From the NCBI GenBank assembly GCA_040398465.1, contig JBBAUA010000035.1, forward strand, positions 1-35,969: a stretch of DNA of 35,969 nt, in the 5' to 3' direction. The notes under the pieces were generated by a model. That model had not been told where the DNA came from. It saw only the letters and a program-made list of their open reading frames with translations, and searched no databases. Shown piece after piece: positions 1-14,139 of this stretch (its first letter is position 1; every line of letters begins with the position of its first letter). Source of the stretch: UBA7672 sp040398465. Lineage in GTDB: Bacteria > Pseudomonadota > Alphaproteobacteria > Caulobacterales > Hyphomonadaceae. A program made the translations under genes and the position numbers.

Positions 1-1
1 C

Positions 2-2713
<2,712 letters not shown>

Positions 2714-2737
2714 GCCAGACCAGACCAGAACGATCGA

Positions 2738-2771
2738 GGCGGCGGGCGAAAGTCCGCCGCCTTCGGTTTTT
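2738..2771 (+). terminator. Intrinsic terminator after rpoC
   Basis: An 8-bp perfect GC stem pairs 2738-2745 with 2754-2761, with an added G-T pair and a short loop. It is followed by a T-rich tail containing TTTTT at 2767-2771. It lies 24 bases after the rpoC stop and should end the rpoBC transcript before the M28 peptidase gene. Confidence 0.9.
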
Positions 2772-2787
2772 GGGGCATCTGTTGCGC

Positions 2788-2815
2788 TTCCCATCGCGCG
2801 CGCTGCGCCTACACT
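2788..2815 (+). promoter_or_regulatory. Possible promoter of the M28 peptidase gene
   Basis: TTCCCA (2788-2793), 16 bases, TACACT (2810-2815) lies 27 bases before the ATG, after the rpoC terminator. The gene needs a promoter here because the terminator precedes it. The -35 box is a weak match (4 of 6), so this is tentative. Confidence 0.3.
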
Positions 2816-2842
2816 GCGGCCTGACCAGATCGCGGAGCCACG

Positions 2843-3805
2843 ATGCGCGCCTTCCTCTTGCTAGCCATCGCCGCGCTCGCCTCTTGCTCGGCGCAGCCTG
2901 TGATCTCGCCACCGCCGATGGCGGCAACGCCGGCGCAGCTGTCGTCTGCGCAGCAGTTGCTTGAAGATGTCCGGATACTCTCGGCCGACGACATGGAGGG
3001 CCGGCTGGTCGGCAGCCCTGGCGGCGCCAAGGCGCGGACCTACATCCTGGGTCGGCTCAATGAGATCGGCCTTGCGCCCGCGCCTGGCGCGTCATTCGAG
3101 CATCCGTTCCAGTTCCAGCGGCAGGCTGACACGCTGAGCGGCGTGAATTTGCTGGCGATGATCCCGGGCACGGGCGGGTCCAACCGGGCGCTCATCGTCA
3201 TGGCGCACTACGACCATGTCGGTGTGCGCAACGGTGAAATCTTCAACGGGGCCGACGACAATGCCTCAGGTGTTGCGGCGCTCCTGCAGATAGCGACCTC
3301 TATGAAAACCCGCGCCCCGCTCCACGACGTGATCTTCGCCATCGTCGATGGGGAGGAGGGCGGCCTGCGCGGCGCCCGCGCCATGGTGGCGGACCCGGCA
3401 TTCAAGCCGCTGCTCGACCGCACGGTCCTCGCCATAAACTTCGACATGATCAGCCGGTCGCACAAGAACGAGCTCTACGCGGCCGGCGCCTACCACTTTC
3501 CGTGGCTGAAACCCCGGATCGACGCCATCGCCGCCGCCGCCAAGGTCACCCTGAAACAGGGGCACGATTCGCCGATTCCCAAGGAACAGGACTGGAGCAC
3601 CCAGTCGGACCACGGCGCATTCCACCAGCTGAAGCGCCCCTGGGTCTATTTCGGCGTCGAGGACCACTCGGATTACCACAAGCCGACCGATGATTTCCTG
3701 GCGATTCCCCAGGACTTTTTCCAGCGCTCCGCGGGCACCCTGGAGCTTGCAACAAGGGCGTTTGATCGCGATCTGGAAGCGATCGCGCAGGAGGCTGGGC
3801 GCTAG
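2843..3805 (+). CDS. M28 family zinc metallopeptidase, lipoprotein
   Basis: A predicted secreted aminopeptidase of the M28 family, 320 residues. The N terminus is a lipoprotein signal: hydrophobic residues 4-14, lipobox LASC, lipidated Cys15. The two-zinc site is complete: H122 and D124 in AHYDHVG, D138/D139 in GADDNASG, catalytic E171 and ligand E172 in GEEGGLRG, D201 in NFDMI, and H279 in YHKPTDD. There is no protease-associated (PA) insert, so this is the compact form. The start is supported by GGAG upstream of ATG 2843. It probably stands alone, between the rpoC terminator and the str promoter. The family acts on N-terminal residues of peptides at the cell surface or in the periplasm; the natural substrate cannot be read from the sequence. 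A paralogue lies at 34161-35705. Confidence 0.9.
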   Translation: MRAFLLLAIAALASCSAQPVISPPPMAATPAQLSSAQQLLEDVRILSADDMEGRLVGSPGGAKARTYILGRLNEIGLAPAPGASFEHPFQFQRQADTLSGVNLLAMIPGTGGSNRALIVMAHYDHVGVRNGEIFNGADDNASGVAALLQIATSMKTRAPLHDVIFAIVDGEEGGLRGARAMVADPAFKPLLDRTVLAINFDMISRSHKNELYAAGAYHFPWLKPRIDAIAAAAKVTLKQGHDSPIPKEQDWSTQSDHGAFHQLKRPWVYFGVEDHSDYHKPTDDFLAIPQDFFQRSAGTLELATRAFDRDLEAIAQEAGR

Positions 3806-3874
3806 CGCCGGGTTTCCCGCACCAGGCGGGCGCGTCCGGGTTGTTCGGTCGGCAGATTCCGGCTCCGGTCGCAC

Positions 3875-3903
3875 TTGACCCCGACAGGGCAGGCCAGTAT
3901 AGC
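3875..3903 (+). promoter_or_regulatory. str operon promoter
   Basis: TTGACC (3875-3880), 17 bases, TATAGC (3898-3903): close to the sigma70-type consensus with ideal spacing. The bases right after the -10 box are CCCGCCTC, a GC-rich discriminator of the kind associated with ppGpp/DksA control of ribosomal promoters. It leaves a leader of roughly 185 bases before rpsL. The leader holds no tRNA or clear terminator; a short open frame at 3959-4084 is discussed under findings. Confidence 0.8.
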
Positions 3904-4097
3904 CCCGCCTCACATCGACTGACCGGCCGTGGATCAAGGTCCAAACGCGGTTAAGGCGATGTGTCCTAAGAGAGCGAAAGCCTCCTATAGAGTTCAGCCG
4001 GGGCAGCCTTATGGGTTGTCGCGGCCAATGTTTTTGCAGCAAGACACGCCGATTTGGCTGAAAAAGCCCGGCGATCCGGTGTGACGAGCGAGGGTAG

Positions 4098-4469
4098 ATG
4101 CCTACGATCCAGCAGCTGATCCGCAAACCGCGGCAGGACAAGCCGAAGCGGAACAAGGTTCCGGCTTTGAAGTCGTGCCCGCAGCGCCGCGGCGTCTGCA
4201 CGCGCGTCTACACGACCACGCCGAAGAAGCCGAACTCGGCGCTTCGTAAGGTCGCCAAGGTGCGCCTGACCACCCAGTACGAGGCGGTCTGCTACATCCC
4301 CGGCGAAGGCCACAACCTCCAGGAACACTCGGTCGTCCTCATCCGCGGCGGCCGCGTGAAAGACTTGCCCGGCGTCCGCTACCACATCCTCCGCGGCGTG
4401 CTCGACACGCAAGGCGTGAAAGACCGTAAGCAGCGTCGCTCGCTCTACGGCGTGAAACGTCCGAAATAA
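4098..4469 (+). CDS. rpsL: 30S ribosomal protein S12 (uS12)
   Basis: S12 sits at the decoding centre of the small subunit and affects proofreading of tRNA selection. At 123 residues it is close to the E. coli length and aligns over its whole length. Both lysines whose mutation gives streptomycin resistance are wild type: K43 in TTPKKPNSA and K88 in RVKDLPGVRYH. D89, the usual methylthiolation site, is present. The start ATG 4098 has GAGGG 3 bases upstream. It is the first gene of the str operon, followed after 12 bases by rpsG. Confidence 0.98.
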   Translation: MPTIQQLIRKPRQDKPKRNKVPALKSCPQRRGVCTRVYTTTPKKPNSALRKVAKVRLTTQYEAVCYIPGEGHNLQEHSVVLIRGGRVKDLPGVRYHILRGVLDTQGVKDRKQRRSLYGVKRPK

Positions 4470-4481
4470 CAGGTAAGAGAT

Positions 4482-4952
4482 ATGTCCCGTCGTCACCGCG
4501 CAGAGAAACGCCAAGTCCTTCCCGACGCCCAGTATGGCGATCAGGTCATCACCCGCTTCATGAACCAGGTGATGTACCAGGGCAAAAAGTCCGTCGCCGA
4601 AAAGATCGTCTACGGCGCCCTGGAAACCGTCGCTTCCAAGTCGAAGCGCCCGGCGACCGAAATCTTCCACGAAGCCCTCGGCAATGTCGCGCCGTCGGTT
4701 GAAGTGCGTTCGCGCCGCGTCGGCGGCGCTACCTATCAGGTTCCGGTCGAGGTTCGCCCGGAGCGCCGCCAGGCTCTCGCCATCCGCTGGCTGATCGAGT
4801 ACGCGCGCGCCCGCTCGGAAAACACGATGGAAGAGCGTCTCGCCGCCGAGATGCTCGATGCATCGCACGGCCGCGGTTCAGCGGTGAAGAAGCGTGAAGA
4901 CACGCACCGGATGGCGGAAGCCAACCGCGCCTTCTCGCACTATCGCTGGTAA
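4482..4952 (+). CDS. rpsG: 30S ribosomal protein S7 (uS7)
   Basis: S7 nucleates assembly of the 3' (head) domain of 16S rRNA and lines the E site. The product is 156 residues, the usual bacterial size. The basic N terminus (MSRRHRAEKR) and the beta-hairpin (RSRRVGGATYQVPVEVRPER), both rRNA-contacting, are present. It lies 12 bases after rpsL and 39 bases before fusA. In E. coli S7 represses str translation at the rpsL-rpsG gap; here that gap is only 12 bases, so the E. coli type of operator cannot be at this place. Confidence 0.98.
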   Translation: MSRRHRAEKRQVLPDAQYGDQVITRFMNQVMYQGKKSVAEKIVYGALETVASKSKRPATEIFHEALGNVAPSVEVRSRRVGGATYQVPVEVRPERRQALAIRWLIEYARARSENTMEERLAAEMLDASHGRGSAVKKREDTHRMAEANRAFSHYRW

Positions 4953-4991
4953 TCCAGCGGTCCGCCGCAATACGAATACAGAGGGCTCCCC

Positions 4992-7070
<2,079 letters not shown>

Positions 7071-7124
7071 TGAAGCCCAACTGGCGGCCAACCCCCGCTG
7101 AACGAAGCTACGGAGTAGGATACT

Positions 7125-8315
<1,191 letters not shown>

Positions 8316-8341
8316 TCCTCGACTGATCGACTGAACACGAG

Positions 8342-8377
8342 AAGGGGCGTCAGGGAAACCTGGCGCCCTTTCGCTTT
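8342..8377 (+). terminator. Terminator-like hairpin after tuf
   Basis: A 12-bp stem, with one bulged G and one G-T pair, is capped by a GAAA tetraloop at 8355-8358: AAGGG...CAGG pairs with CCTG...CCCTT. The tail is only moderately T-rich (TTTCGCTTT). It lies 26 bases after the tuf stop and fits the end of the str operon, though the weak tail may allow read-through into the next two small genes. Confidence 0.65.
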
Positions 8378-8431
8378 GACGGCCTGGGCGAATAGGGTTG
8401 CCCTGTCACGGACGCCGAGGATCCGAGGAAC

Positions 8432-8653
8432 ATTTCACTTGAACCGTTTGCGCATGGCGACAGGGTCAGGTGGAAGTGGGGTGCACACTGGGCCGAAGGC
8501 GCGGTGCGGGAAGTCCATACGGGGAGGGTGGAGCGCGTGATCAAGGGCGCGCGGATCGTCCGCAATGGCGAGGCCGACAACCCGGCCTACCTGATCGTGC
8601 AGGACAATGACGCCCAGGTCCCGAAGAAGCACAGCGAACTCTTCCGGGCCTGA
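8432..8653 (+). CDS. DUF2945 (HVA1/TUDOR-like) small protein, apparent ATT start
   Basis: Frame 8432-8653 encodes about 73 residues that I recognise as a DUF2945-type protein. The signature is HGDRVRWKWGAHWAEGAV near the N terminus, then the basic linker RVIKGARIVRN, then DNPAYLIVQD and a C-terminal KKHSELFRA. Such proteins are small SH3/Tudor-like barrels of unknown cellular role. No ATG, GTG or TTG lies in frame before the conserved core. The best candidate is ATT at 8432, three bases after GAGG, which puts the first residue where family members begin. The stop is 9 bases before the next gene, so the two are probably cotranscribed. Alternatives are a lost start codon (pseudogene) or a base error. 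No clear promoter of its own is visible. Confidence 0.65.
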   Translation: MSLEPFAHGDRVRWKWGAHWAEGAVREVHTGRVERVIKGARIVRNGEADNPAYLIVQDNDAQVPKKHSELFRA

Positions 8654-8662
8654 GGGAGCGCC

Positions 8663-8980
8663 ATGACGCAGCCACGGTACGTGCGGGTTGTCAGCCTCTG
8701 GATCCATCCGGGGCAGGAGGCGGCATTCGAGGCCTTCGAGCGTGACGCTGCGCTGATCATGGAGCGGCATGGCGGGCGCATCGATTCTGCGGTCCGGGTC
8801 ACGCCGGGACGCGAAGCTGATGCTCCGTTCGAAGTGCACATTGTGAGCTTTCCGAACCGGGCAATGGCCGAATCCTACGCCGCTGATCGCGAAACTGCGG
8901 GCCTCATCGACCGGCGAGCCGAAATCTTCGCGCGAACTTTCGTTATCGAGGGGACGGAGGCAGGGCCGTACTGGTGCTGA
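8663..8980 (+). CDS. DUF1330-like dimeric alpha-beta barrel protein
   Basis: A 105-residue protein with the layout of the dimeric ferredoxin-like alpha/beta barrel family (DUF1330/ABM-type). A first strand (YVRVVSLWIHPG, residues 6-17) is followed by a helix (EAAFEAFERDAALIMERHGGRI), a second strand region, then FEVHIVSFPNRAMAESYAAD with the F/P-N pattern usual in this family. It ends in PYWC. No catalytic function can be assigned; relatives include monooxygenase-like and stress-related small proteins. GGGAG lies 6 bases before the ATG. It follows the DUF2945-like gene by 9 bases, which suggests a two-gene unit between the str and S10 operons. Confidence 0.7.
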   Translation: MTQPRYVRVVSLWIHPGQEAAFEAFERDAALIMERHGGRIDSAVRVTPGREADAPFEVHIVSFPNRAMAESYAADRETAGLIDRRAEIFARTFVIEGTEAGPYWC

Positions 8981-9045
8981 AAGCCTTTGAATGTGGGCAT
9001 TCTGTAGAATCTTCCCACCTGCGGCAGCTCGCCCAAAACGAGTGC

Positions 9046-9074
9046 TTGACGCGATTGGGGGAGGGGACTAATAC
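9046..9074 (+). promoter_or_regulatory. S10 operon promoter
   Basis: TTGACG (9046-9051), 17 bases, TAATAC (9069-9074), followed by CCCGGCTCG, a C-rich discriminator similar to that of the str promoter. It gives a leader of about 140 bases before rpsJ. A small hairpin (CCGAG-GATT-CTCGG, about 9106-9119) lies in the leader, but I see no long structure comparable with the E. coli L4-responsive S10 leader. Confidence 0.8.
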
Positions 9075-9223
9075 CCCGGCTCGTTTCCGACCGGCTTAGC
9101 CGTATCCGAGGATTCTCGGGTAAACGTAAGCCACGGAAGCAAAAGGAAAAACTCAACGCGTGCGGCGGCCCTCCGGGGGATACTTCCCGGTCAGGCGGCT
9201 TTTGCGCTGTTTCGGTGGTACCG

Positions 9224-9540
<317 letters not shown>

Positions 9541-9541
<1 letters not shown>

Positions 9542-10275
9542 TGCGCACCGGAGTCCTCGCCAAGAAAATCGGGATGACTCGCGTGTTCGCCGCTGACGGC
9601 GCGCACGTCCCCGTGACCGTGCTCTCGCTGGAAGGCTGCCAGGTCGTCGGCGTCAAGAAGGACGAAGTCCGCCAGGCAGACATCATCAAGAAGGGCGAGA
9701 AAGTCGGCACGCGTCAGGCCAATGACGGCTATAGCGCGCTCGTCCTCGGCGCGGGCACGCGCAAGGCCAAGAACGTCAACAAGTCGCTCCGCGGCGCCTT
9801 CGCCAAGGCCGCTGTCGAGCCCAAGGCCGTCCTCCGCGAATTCCGCGTTCCTGCCGACATGCTGCTTGAAGTCGGCGCCGAGATCAGCGCAGACCACTTC
9901 GTCGCAGGCCAGAAGGTCGACGTTGTCGGCATCACCAAGGGCAAGGGTTTTGCCGGCGCGATGAAGCGCTGGAACTTCGGCGGTCTCGAAGCCTCGCACG
10001 GCGTGTCCGTGTCGCACCGCTCGCACGGCTCCACCGGTCAGCGTCAGGACCCGGGCCGCGTGTTCAAGGGCAAGAAGATGGCCGGCCACCTCGGCATGGA
10101 GCGCGTCACGACCCAGAACCTGGAAATCGTGCGCACCGATGCAGGGCGCGGCCTGATCCTCGTGAAAGGCGCCGTCCCCGGCGCTGACAACAGCTGGGTC
10201 GAGATCCGCGACGCCGTGAAGGCCAAGGACAACAAGGGCGCCCCGTCGCCCGCCGGCCTCGTGAAGAAGGGCTGA
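9541..10275 (+). CDS. rplC: 50S ribosomal protein L3 (uL3)
   Basis: L3 is an early assembly protein of the large subunit that reaches close to the peptidyl-transferase centre. The long internal loop is present (GQRQDPGRVFKGKKMAGH); the Gln of its leading GQ is the usual PrmB methylation site. It has 244 residues, longer than the E. coli protein (209), because of extra internal residues and a charged C-terminal tail (about the last 20 residues), as common in Alphaproteobacteria. The start overlaps the rpsJ stop by one base; rplD begins 5 bases after the stop. Confidence 0.97.
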
Positions 10276-10280
10276 GTCTC

Positions 10281-10913
10281 ATGAAACTCCCAGTCGTCAA
10301 ACTTGACTCCGCCAGGGCCGGCGAGATCGAACTTTCGGACGCCGTGTTCGGCATCTCCGAGATCCGCTCGGACATCCTCCAGCGCATGGTTCGCTACCAG
10401 CTCTCCAAGCGCCAGGCTGGCACGCACTCGACGCAGAACCGCGACGACGTCTCGGTTACCACCAAGAAGCTCTATCGCCAGAAGGGCACGGGCGGCGCTC
10501 GTCACGGTTCGCGCAACGCACCGATCTTCGTCGGCGGTGGTGTCGCCCACGGTCCGCACCCGCACAGCCACGCGCATGGCCTTCCGAAAAAGGTCCGCGC
10601 CATGGCGATGAAGCACGCGCTCTCCGCCAAGGTGAAGGACGAAGCCCTGATCGTTCTCGACGGCTTCGAAGGCGAGAAGACCAAGGACCTGGTCGCCCAG
10701 CTCAAGGCGCTCGGAATCAAGAACGCCCTGTTCATCGGCGGCTCTGAATTGGACGAGAAGTTCGCCAAGGCCGCCCGCAACATCCCCAACATCGATGTGC
10801 TCCCGCTCGCCGGCCTGAATGTCTACGACGTTCTCCGCCGCAAGACGCTGGTGCTGTCGCGTGAAGCGGTCGAAGGCGTGAATGCGCGCTTCGCCGAAGC
10901 CGAGAAGGCGTAA
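10281..10913 (+). CDS. rplD: 50S ribosomal protein L4 (uL4)
   Basis: L4 lines the narrow part of the peptide exit tunnel through an extended loop (residues about 45-95: TTKKLYRQKGTGGARHGSRN, then GGGVAHGPHPHSH). At 210 residues it has the usual length and the loop is intact. In E. coli L4 represses its own operon by attenuation at the S10 leader; the short leader here gives no visible support for that mechanism. The AGGG before ATG 10281 lies within the end of rplC. Confidence 0.97.
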   Translation: MKLPVVKLDSARAGEIELSDAVFGISEIRSDILQRMVRYQLSKRQAGTHSTQNRDDVSVTTKKLYRQKGTGGARHGSRNAPIFVGGGVAHGPHPHSHAHGLPKKVRAMAMKHALSAKVKDEALIVLDGFEGEKTKDLVAQLKALGIKNALFIGGSELDEKFAKAARNIPNIDVLPLAGLNVYDVLRRKTLVLSREAVEGVNARFAEAEKA

Positions 10914-10916
10914 CCC

Positions 10917-11216
10917 ATGGCCGCTCCCAAGGCTCTCCACTACACGCGCCTGACGGCGCCGATCATCACCGAGAAGTCGACCATGCTCTCCGAGCAGAAC
11001 AAGGTCGTCTTCCGCGTGCCCCTCGACGCGACGAAGCCGCAGATCAAGGAAGCGGTCGAGGCGCTGTTCAACGTCAACGTGGTTGGCGTCAACACGCTCG
11101 TCGTCAAAGGCAAATCGAAACTCTTCCGCGGCGTCCCGGGCAAGCGCTCGGACGTCAAGAAAGCGATCGTGACGTTGAAGGACGGACAGTCCATCGACGT
11201 GACGACCGGGCTCTGA
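10917..11216 (+). CDS. rplW: 50S ribosomal protein L23 (uL23)
   Basis: L23 sits at the tunnel exit and is the main docking point for trigger factor and the signal recognition particle. At 99 residues it shows the L23 pattern: LTAPIITEKSTMLSEQNKVVFRV at the N terminus (first beta strand and helix), KPQIKEAVEALFNV in the middle and a basic loop KSKLFRGVPGKRSDVKKA. It starts 3 bases after the rplD stop, with rplB 12 bases downstream. Confidence 0.97.
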   Translation: MAAPKALHYTRLTAPIITEKSTMLSEQNKVVFRVPLDATKPQIKEAVEALFNVNVVGVNTLVVKGKSKLFRGVPGKRSDVKKAIVTLKDGQSIDVTTGL

Positions 11217-11228
11217 GGATAAGGCGTC

Positions 11229-12056
11229 ATGGCTCTTAAGACCTTTAACCCCACTTCGCCCGGCCGCCGCCAGCTCGTGCTGGTCGATCGCTCGGGCCTG
11301 CACAAGGGCGCGCCGGTCAAGGCGCTCACCGAGGGCAAGCATTCGTCGGGCGGCCGCAACAACCTTGGTCGCCGCACGTCGCGCTGGCGCGGGGGCGGCG
11401 CTAAGAAACGGTACCGCATCATCGACTTCAAGCGCCGCAAGTGGGACATGCCCGCTACCATCGAGCGCCTGGAATACGATCCAAACCGCACGGCCTTCAT
11501 CGCTCTGATCAAGTACACCGACGGCGAACTTGCCTACATCATCGCCCCGCAGCGCGTTGATGTCGGCGACACGGTGATCGCCGGGGAGGGCGTCGACATC
11601 AAGCCGGGCAACGCTCTGCCGCTGAAGTCGATCCCGGTCGGCACGATCATCCACAATATCGAGATGAAGCCGCTCAAGGGTGCGCAGATCGCCCGCTCGG
11701 CCGGCTCCTACGCCCAGCTTGTTGGTCGTGGCGATGGCTACGCTCAGGTGAAGCTCTCGTCCGGTGAAGTCCGTCTGATCCCGGAAGGCTGCATGGCCTC
11801 GATCGGCGCGGTCTCGAACCCGGACAATATGAACGAAGTGCTCGGTAAGGCCGGCCGCAACGTGAACAAGGGCTGGCGTCCGCACGTTCGCGGCGTCGCG
11901 ATGAACCCGGTCGATCACCCGCATGGTGGTGGTGAAGGCAAGACGTCCGGCGGACGTCACCCGGTCACGCCGTGGGGCAAGAAGACCCGCGGTCCCAAGA
12001 CCCGCAAGAACAAGTCGACCGATCGCCTGATCGTGCGTCGTCGGCACAAAGCGTAA
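11229..12056 (+). CDS. rplB: 50S ribosomal protein L2 (uL2)
   Basis: L2 is one of the most conserved large-subunit proteins, needed for subunit joining and close to the peptidyl-transferase centre. The product is 275 residues. The N-terminal OB-like domain and the SH3-like domain are followed by the signature NPVDHPHGGGEGKTSGG, with the functionally important His at residue 230 (E. coli H229). The C-terminal basic tail ends in VRRRHKA. The next gene, rpsS, starts 14 bases downstream behind GGAGA. Confidence 0.98.
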   Translation: MALKTFNPTSPGRRQLVLVDRSGLHKGAPVKALTEGKHSSGGRNNLGRRTSRWRGGGAKKRYRIIDFKRRKWDMPATIERLEYDPNRTAFIALIKYTDGELAYIIAPQRVDVGDTVIAGEGVDIKPGNALPLKSIPVGTIIHNIEMKPLKGAQIARSAGSYAQLVGRGDGYAQVKLSSGEVRLIPEGCMASIGAVSNPDNMNEVLGKAGRNVNKGWRPHVRGVAMNPVDHPHGGGEGKTSGGRHPVTPWGKKTRGPKTRKNKSTDRLIVRRRHKA

Positions 12057-12070
12057 CGGAGAGAAGCAAG

Positions 12071-12361
12071 ATGTCCCGTTCCGTATGGAAAGGCCCCTTC
12101 GTCGACGGTTACCTGCTCAAGAAGGCAGAGACCGCCCGTGGCGCCGCGCGCTCGACGCCGATCAAGACCTGGTCGCGCCGCTCGACGATCCTGCCCGACT
12201 TCATCGGCCTGACCTTCCAGGTTCACAACGGCAAGAGCTTCGTGCCGGTCAACGTCTCGGAAGAGATGGTGGGCCACAAGTTCGGCGAGTTCGCGCCGAC
12301 CCGCGCGTTCCATGGCCATGGCGGCGACAAGAAAGTCGCCAGAAAGCCTGCAGGTAAATAA
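12071..12361 (+). CDS. rpsS: 30S ribosomal protein S19 (uS19)
   Basis: S19 forms a complex with S13 in the small-subunit head and contacts the A-site tRNA region and 23S rRNA. The product is 96 residues, MSRSVWKGPFVDGYLLKKAE onward, with the conserved RSTILPDFIGLTFQVHNGKS and GHKFGEFAPTR. The frame remains open upstream into rplB, but ATG 12071 is the true start: it follows GGAGA and matches the family N terminus. It is followed at 2 bases by rplV. Confidence 0.97.
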   Translation: MSRSVWKGPFVDGYLLKKAETARGAARSTPIKTWSRRSTILPDFIGLTFQVHNGKSFVPVNVSEEMVGHKFGEFAPTRAFHGHGGDKKVARKPAGK

Positions 12362-12363
12362 TC

Positions 12364-12761
12364 ATGGGTAAGCCGAAAGCCCCCCCGAAGCAGGCCTCGA
12401 ACGAGTCCCGCGCCGTGCTGAAGATGTACCGCATTTCGGACCAGAAGCTGAACCTTCTGGCCCAGCAGATCCGCGGCCTAAAAGTCGACAAGGCGATGGC
12501 CGAGCTCGAGTTCTCGCGCAAGCGCGCCGCCGTGGACGTGCTCAAGCTCCTCAAGTCTGCTGTCGCGAACGCCGATAACAACCACAACCTCGACATCGAC
12601 AGCCTGATCGTCGCCGAGGCTCATGTCGGCAAGAACCTCGTGATGAAGCGCATGCATGCCCGCGCACGCGGCCGCGGCGTTCGCGTCGAAAAGCCGTTCT
12701 CGCAACTTACCATCGTGCTCCGTGACACGTCCGCTGTCGCGCAAACCTCCGAGGCCGCATA

Positions 12762-12762
<1 letters not shown>
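12364..12762 (+). CDS. rplV: 50S ribosomal protein L22 (uL22)
   Basis: L22 lines the exit tunnel with a long beta-hairpin, seen here around MKRMHARARGRGVRVEKPFS; alterations of this hairpin give macrolide resistance in other bacteria. The product is 132 residues, longer than the E. coli protein (110), because of an N-terminal extension (MGKPKAPPKQASNESRAV) of a type usual in Alphaproteobacteria. The stop overlaps the rpsC start by one base (TAATG). Confidence 0.97.
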
Positions 12763-13478
<716 letters not shown>

Positions 13479-13491
13479 GTGAGATAGGACA

Positions 13492-13905
13492 ATGCTTCAA
13501 CCCAAGCGCACAAAATACCGGAAGGCCTTCAAGGGCCGCATTCACGGTGTCGCCAAGTCCGGCTTCACGCTGAACAACGGCAGCCACGGCCTCAAGGCCC
13601 TGGAGCCGAACCGCGTGACCGCCCGCGAAATCGAAGCCGCCCGCCGCGCGCTGACCCGCGAGATGAAACGTCTCGGCAAGGTCTGGTGCCGCGTGTTCCC
13701 GGACGTGCCCGTGTCGAAAAAGCCGATCGAAGTCCGCATGGGCTCGGGCAAGGGCGCGCCTGAATTCTGGGTGGTCCGCGTCAAGCCGGGCCGCATCCTG
13801 TTCGAGATCGATGGCGTGCCGGATGCGATCGCGCGTCAGGCTCTCACGCTCGGCGCCGCCAAGCTCTCGGTCAAGACCAAGATCGTCACGCGGATCGGGG
13901 AATAG
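13492..13905 (+). CDS. rplP: 50S ribosomal protein L16 (uL16)
   Basis: L16 binds near the A site of the large subunit and helps position tRNA. The product is 137 residues. Family features are MLQPKRTKYRKAFKGR at the N terminus and RMGSGKGAPEFWVVRVKPG; the Arg opening the second motif corresponds to the position hydroxylated in E. coli L16. A weak ribosome-binding site (GATAGGA) precedes ATG 13492. rpmC starts 2 bases after the stop. Confidence 0.97.
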   Translation: MLQPKRTKYRKAFKGRIHGVAKSGFTLNNGSHGLKALEPNRVTAREIEAARRALTREMKRLGKVWCRVFPDVPVSKKPIEVRMGSGKGAPEFWVVRVKPGRILFEIDGVPDAIARQALTLGAAKLSVKTKIVTRIGE

Positions 13906-13907
13906 CG

Positions 13908-14129
13908 ATGACCAAGCTTTTTGAAATCCGCAAGGACCTCGAGACCTACCGGAAGTCCACCGTGGAACAGCTGCGCAACGAGCTCAGCGGTCTCCGCAAG
14001 GAACAGTTCAACCTGCGTTTCCAGCGCGCCACCGGGCAGCTGGAAAAGACCTCTCGCGTCGGCGACATCCGCCGCTCGATAGCCCGTATCGAAGCGGTGC
14101 TGTCCGAGAAGTCCAAGCAGTCGGCGTAA
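13908..14129 (+). CDS. rpmC: 50S ribosomal protein L29 (uL29)
   Basis: L29 sits beside L23 at the tunnel exit. The product is 73 residues, slightly longer than the 63 of E. coli, and almost entirely helical. It carries the family pattern LRNELSGLRKEQFNLRFQRA, then a second helix with DIRRSIARIEAVLSE. GGGGA lies 5 bases before the ATG, within the end of rplP. Confidence 0.96.
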   Translation: MTKLFEIRKDLETYRKSTVEQLRNELSGLRKEQFNLRFQRATGQLEKTSRVGDIRRSIARIEAVLSEKSKQSA

Positions 14130-14139
14130 GGAGAGCACG

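Noticed and set aside
3806..4097. tRNA or riboswitch in the gap before rpsL
   Set aside because: No T-loop (GGTTCRA) or acceptor pairing seen; the gap holds the str promoter and leader only.
8376..8404. TTGACG at 8376 as a promoter for the DUF2945-like gene
   Set aside because: The -35 is good but no -10 box occurs at 16-18 bases; the sequence there is GC-rich.
9215..9223. GTG 9215 as start of rpsJ
   Set aside because: No ribosome-binding site precedes it and family N termini begin at the ATG three codons later.
10044..12047. Very long minus-strand open frame opposite rplC-rplD-rplW-rplB (667 codons)
   Set aside because: It is a shadow of highly biased, GC-rich codons in the ribosomal genes on the other strand; the translation is Arg/Asp/Val-rich with no family features.
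11972..12070. Upstream extension of S19 into rplB
   Set aside because: The extra residues are out-of-frame rplB; ATG 12071 has GGAGA and the family N terminus.
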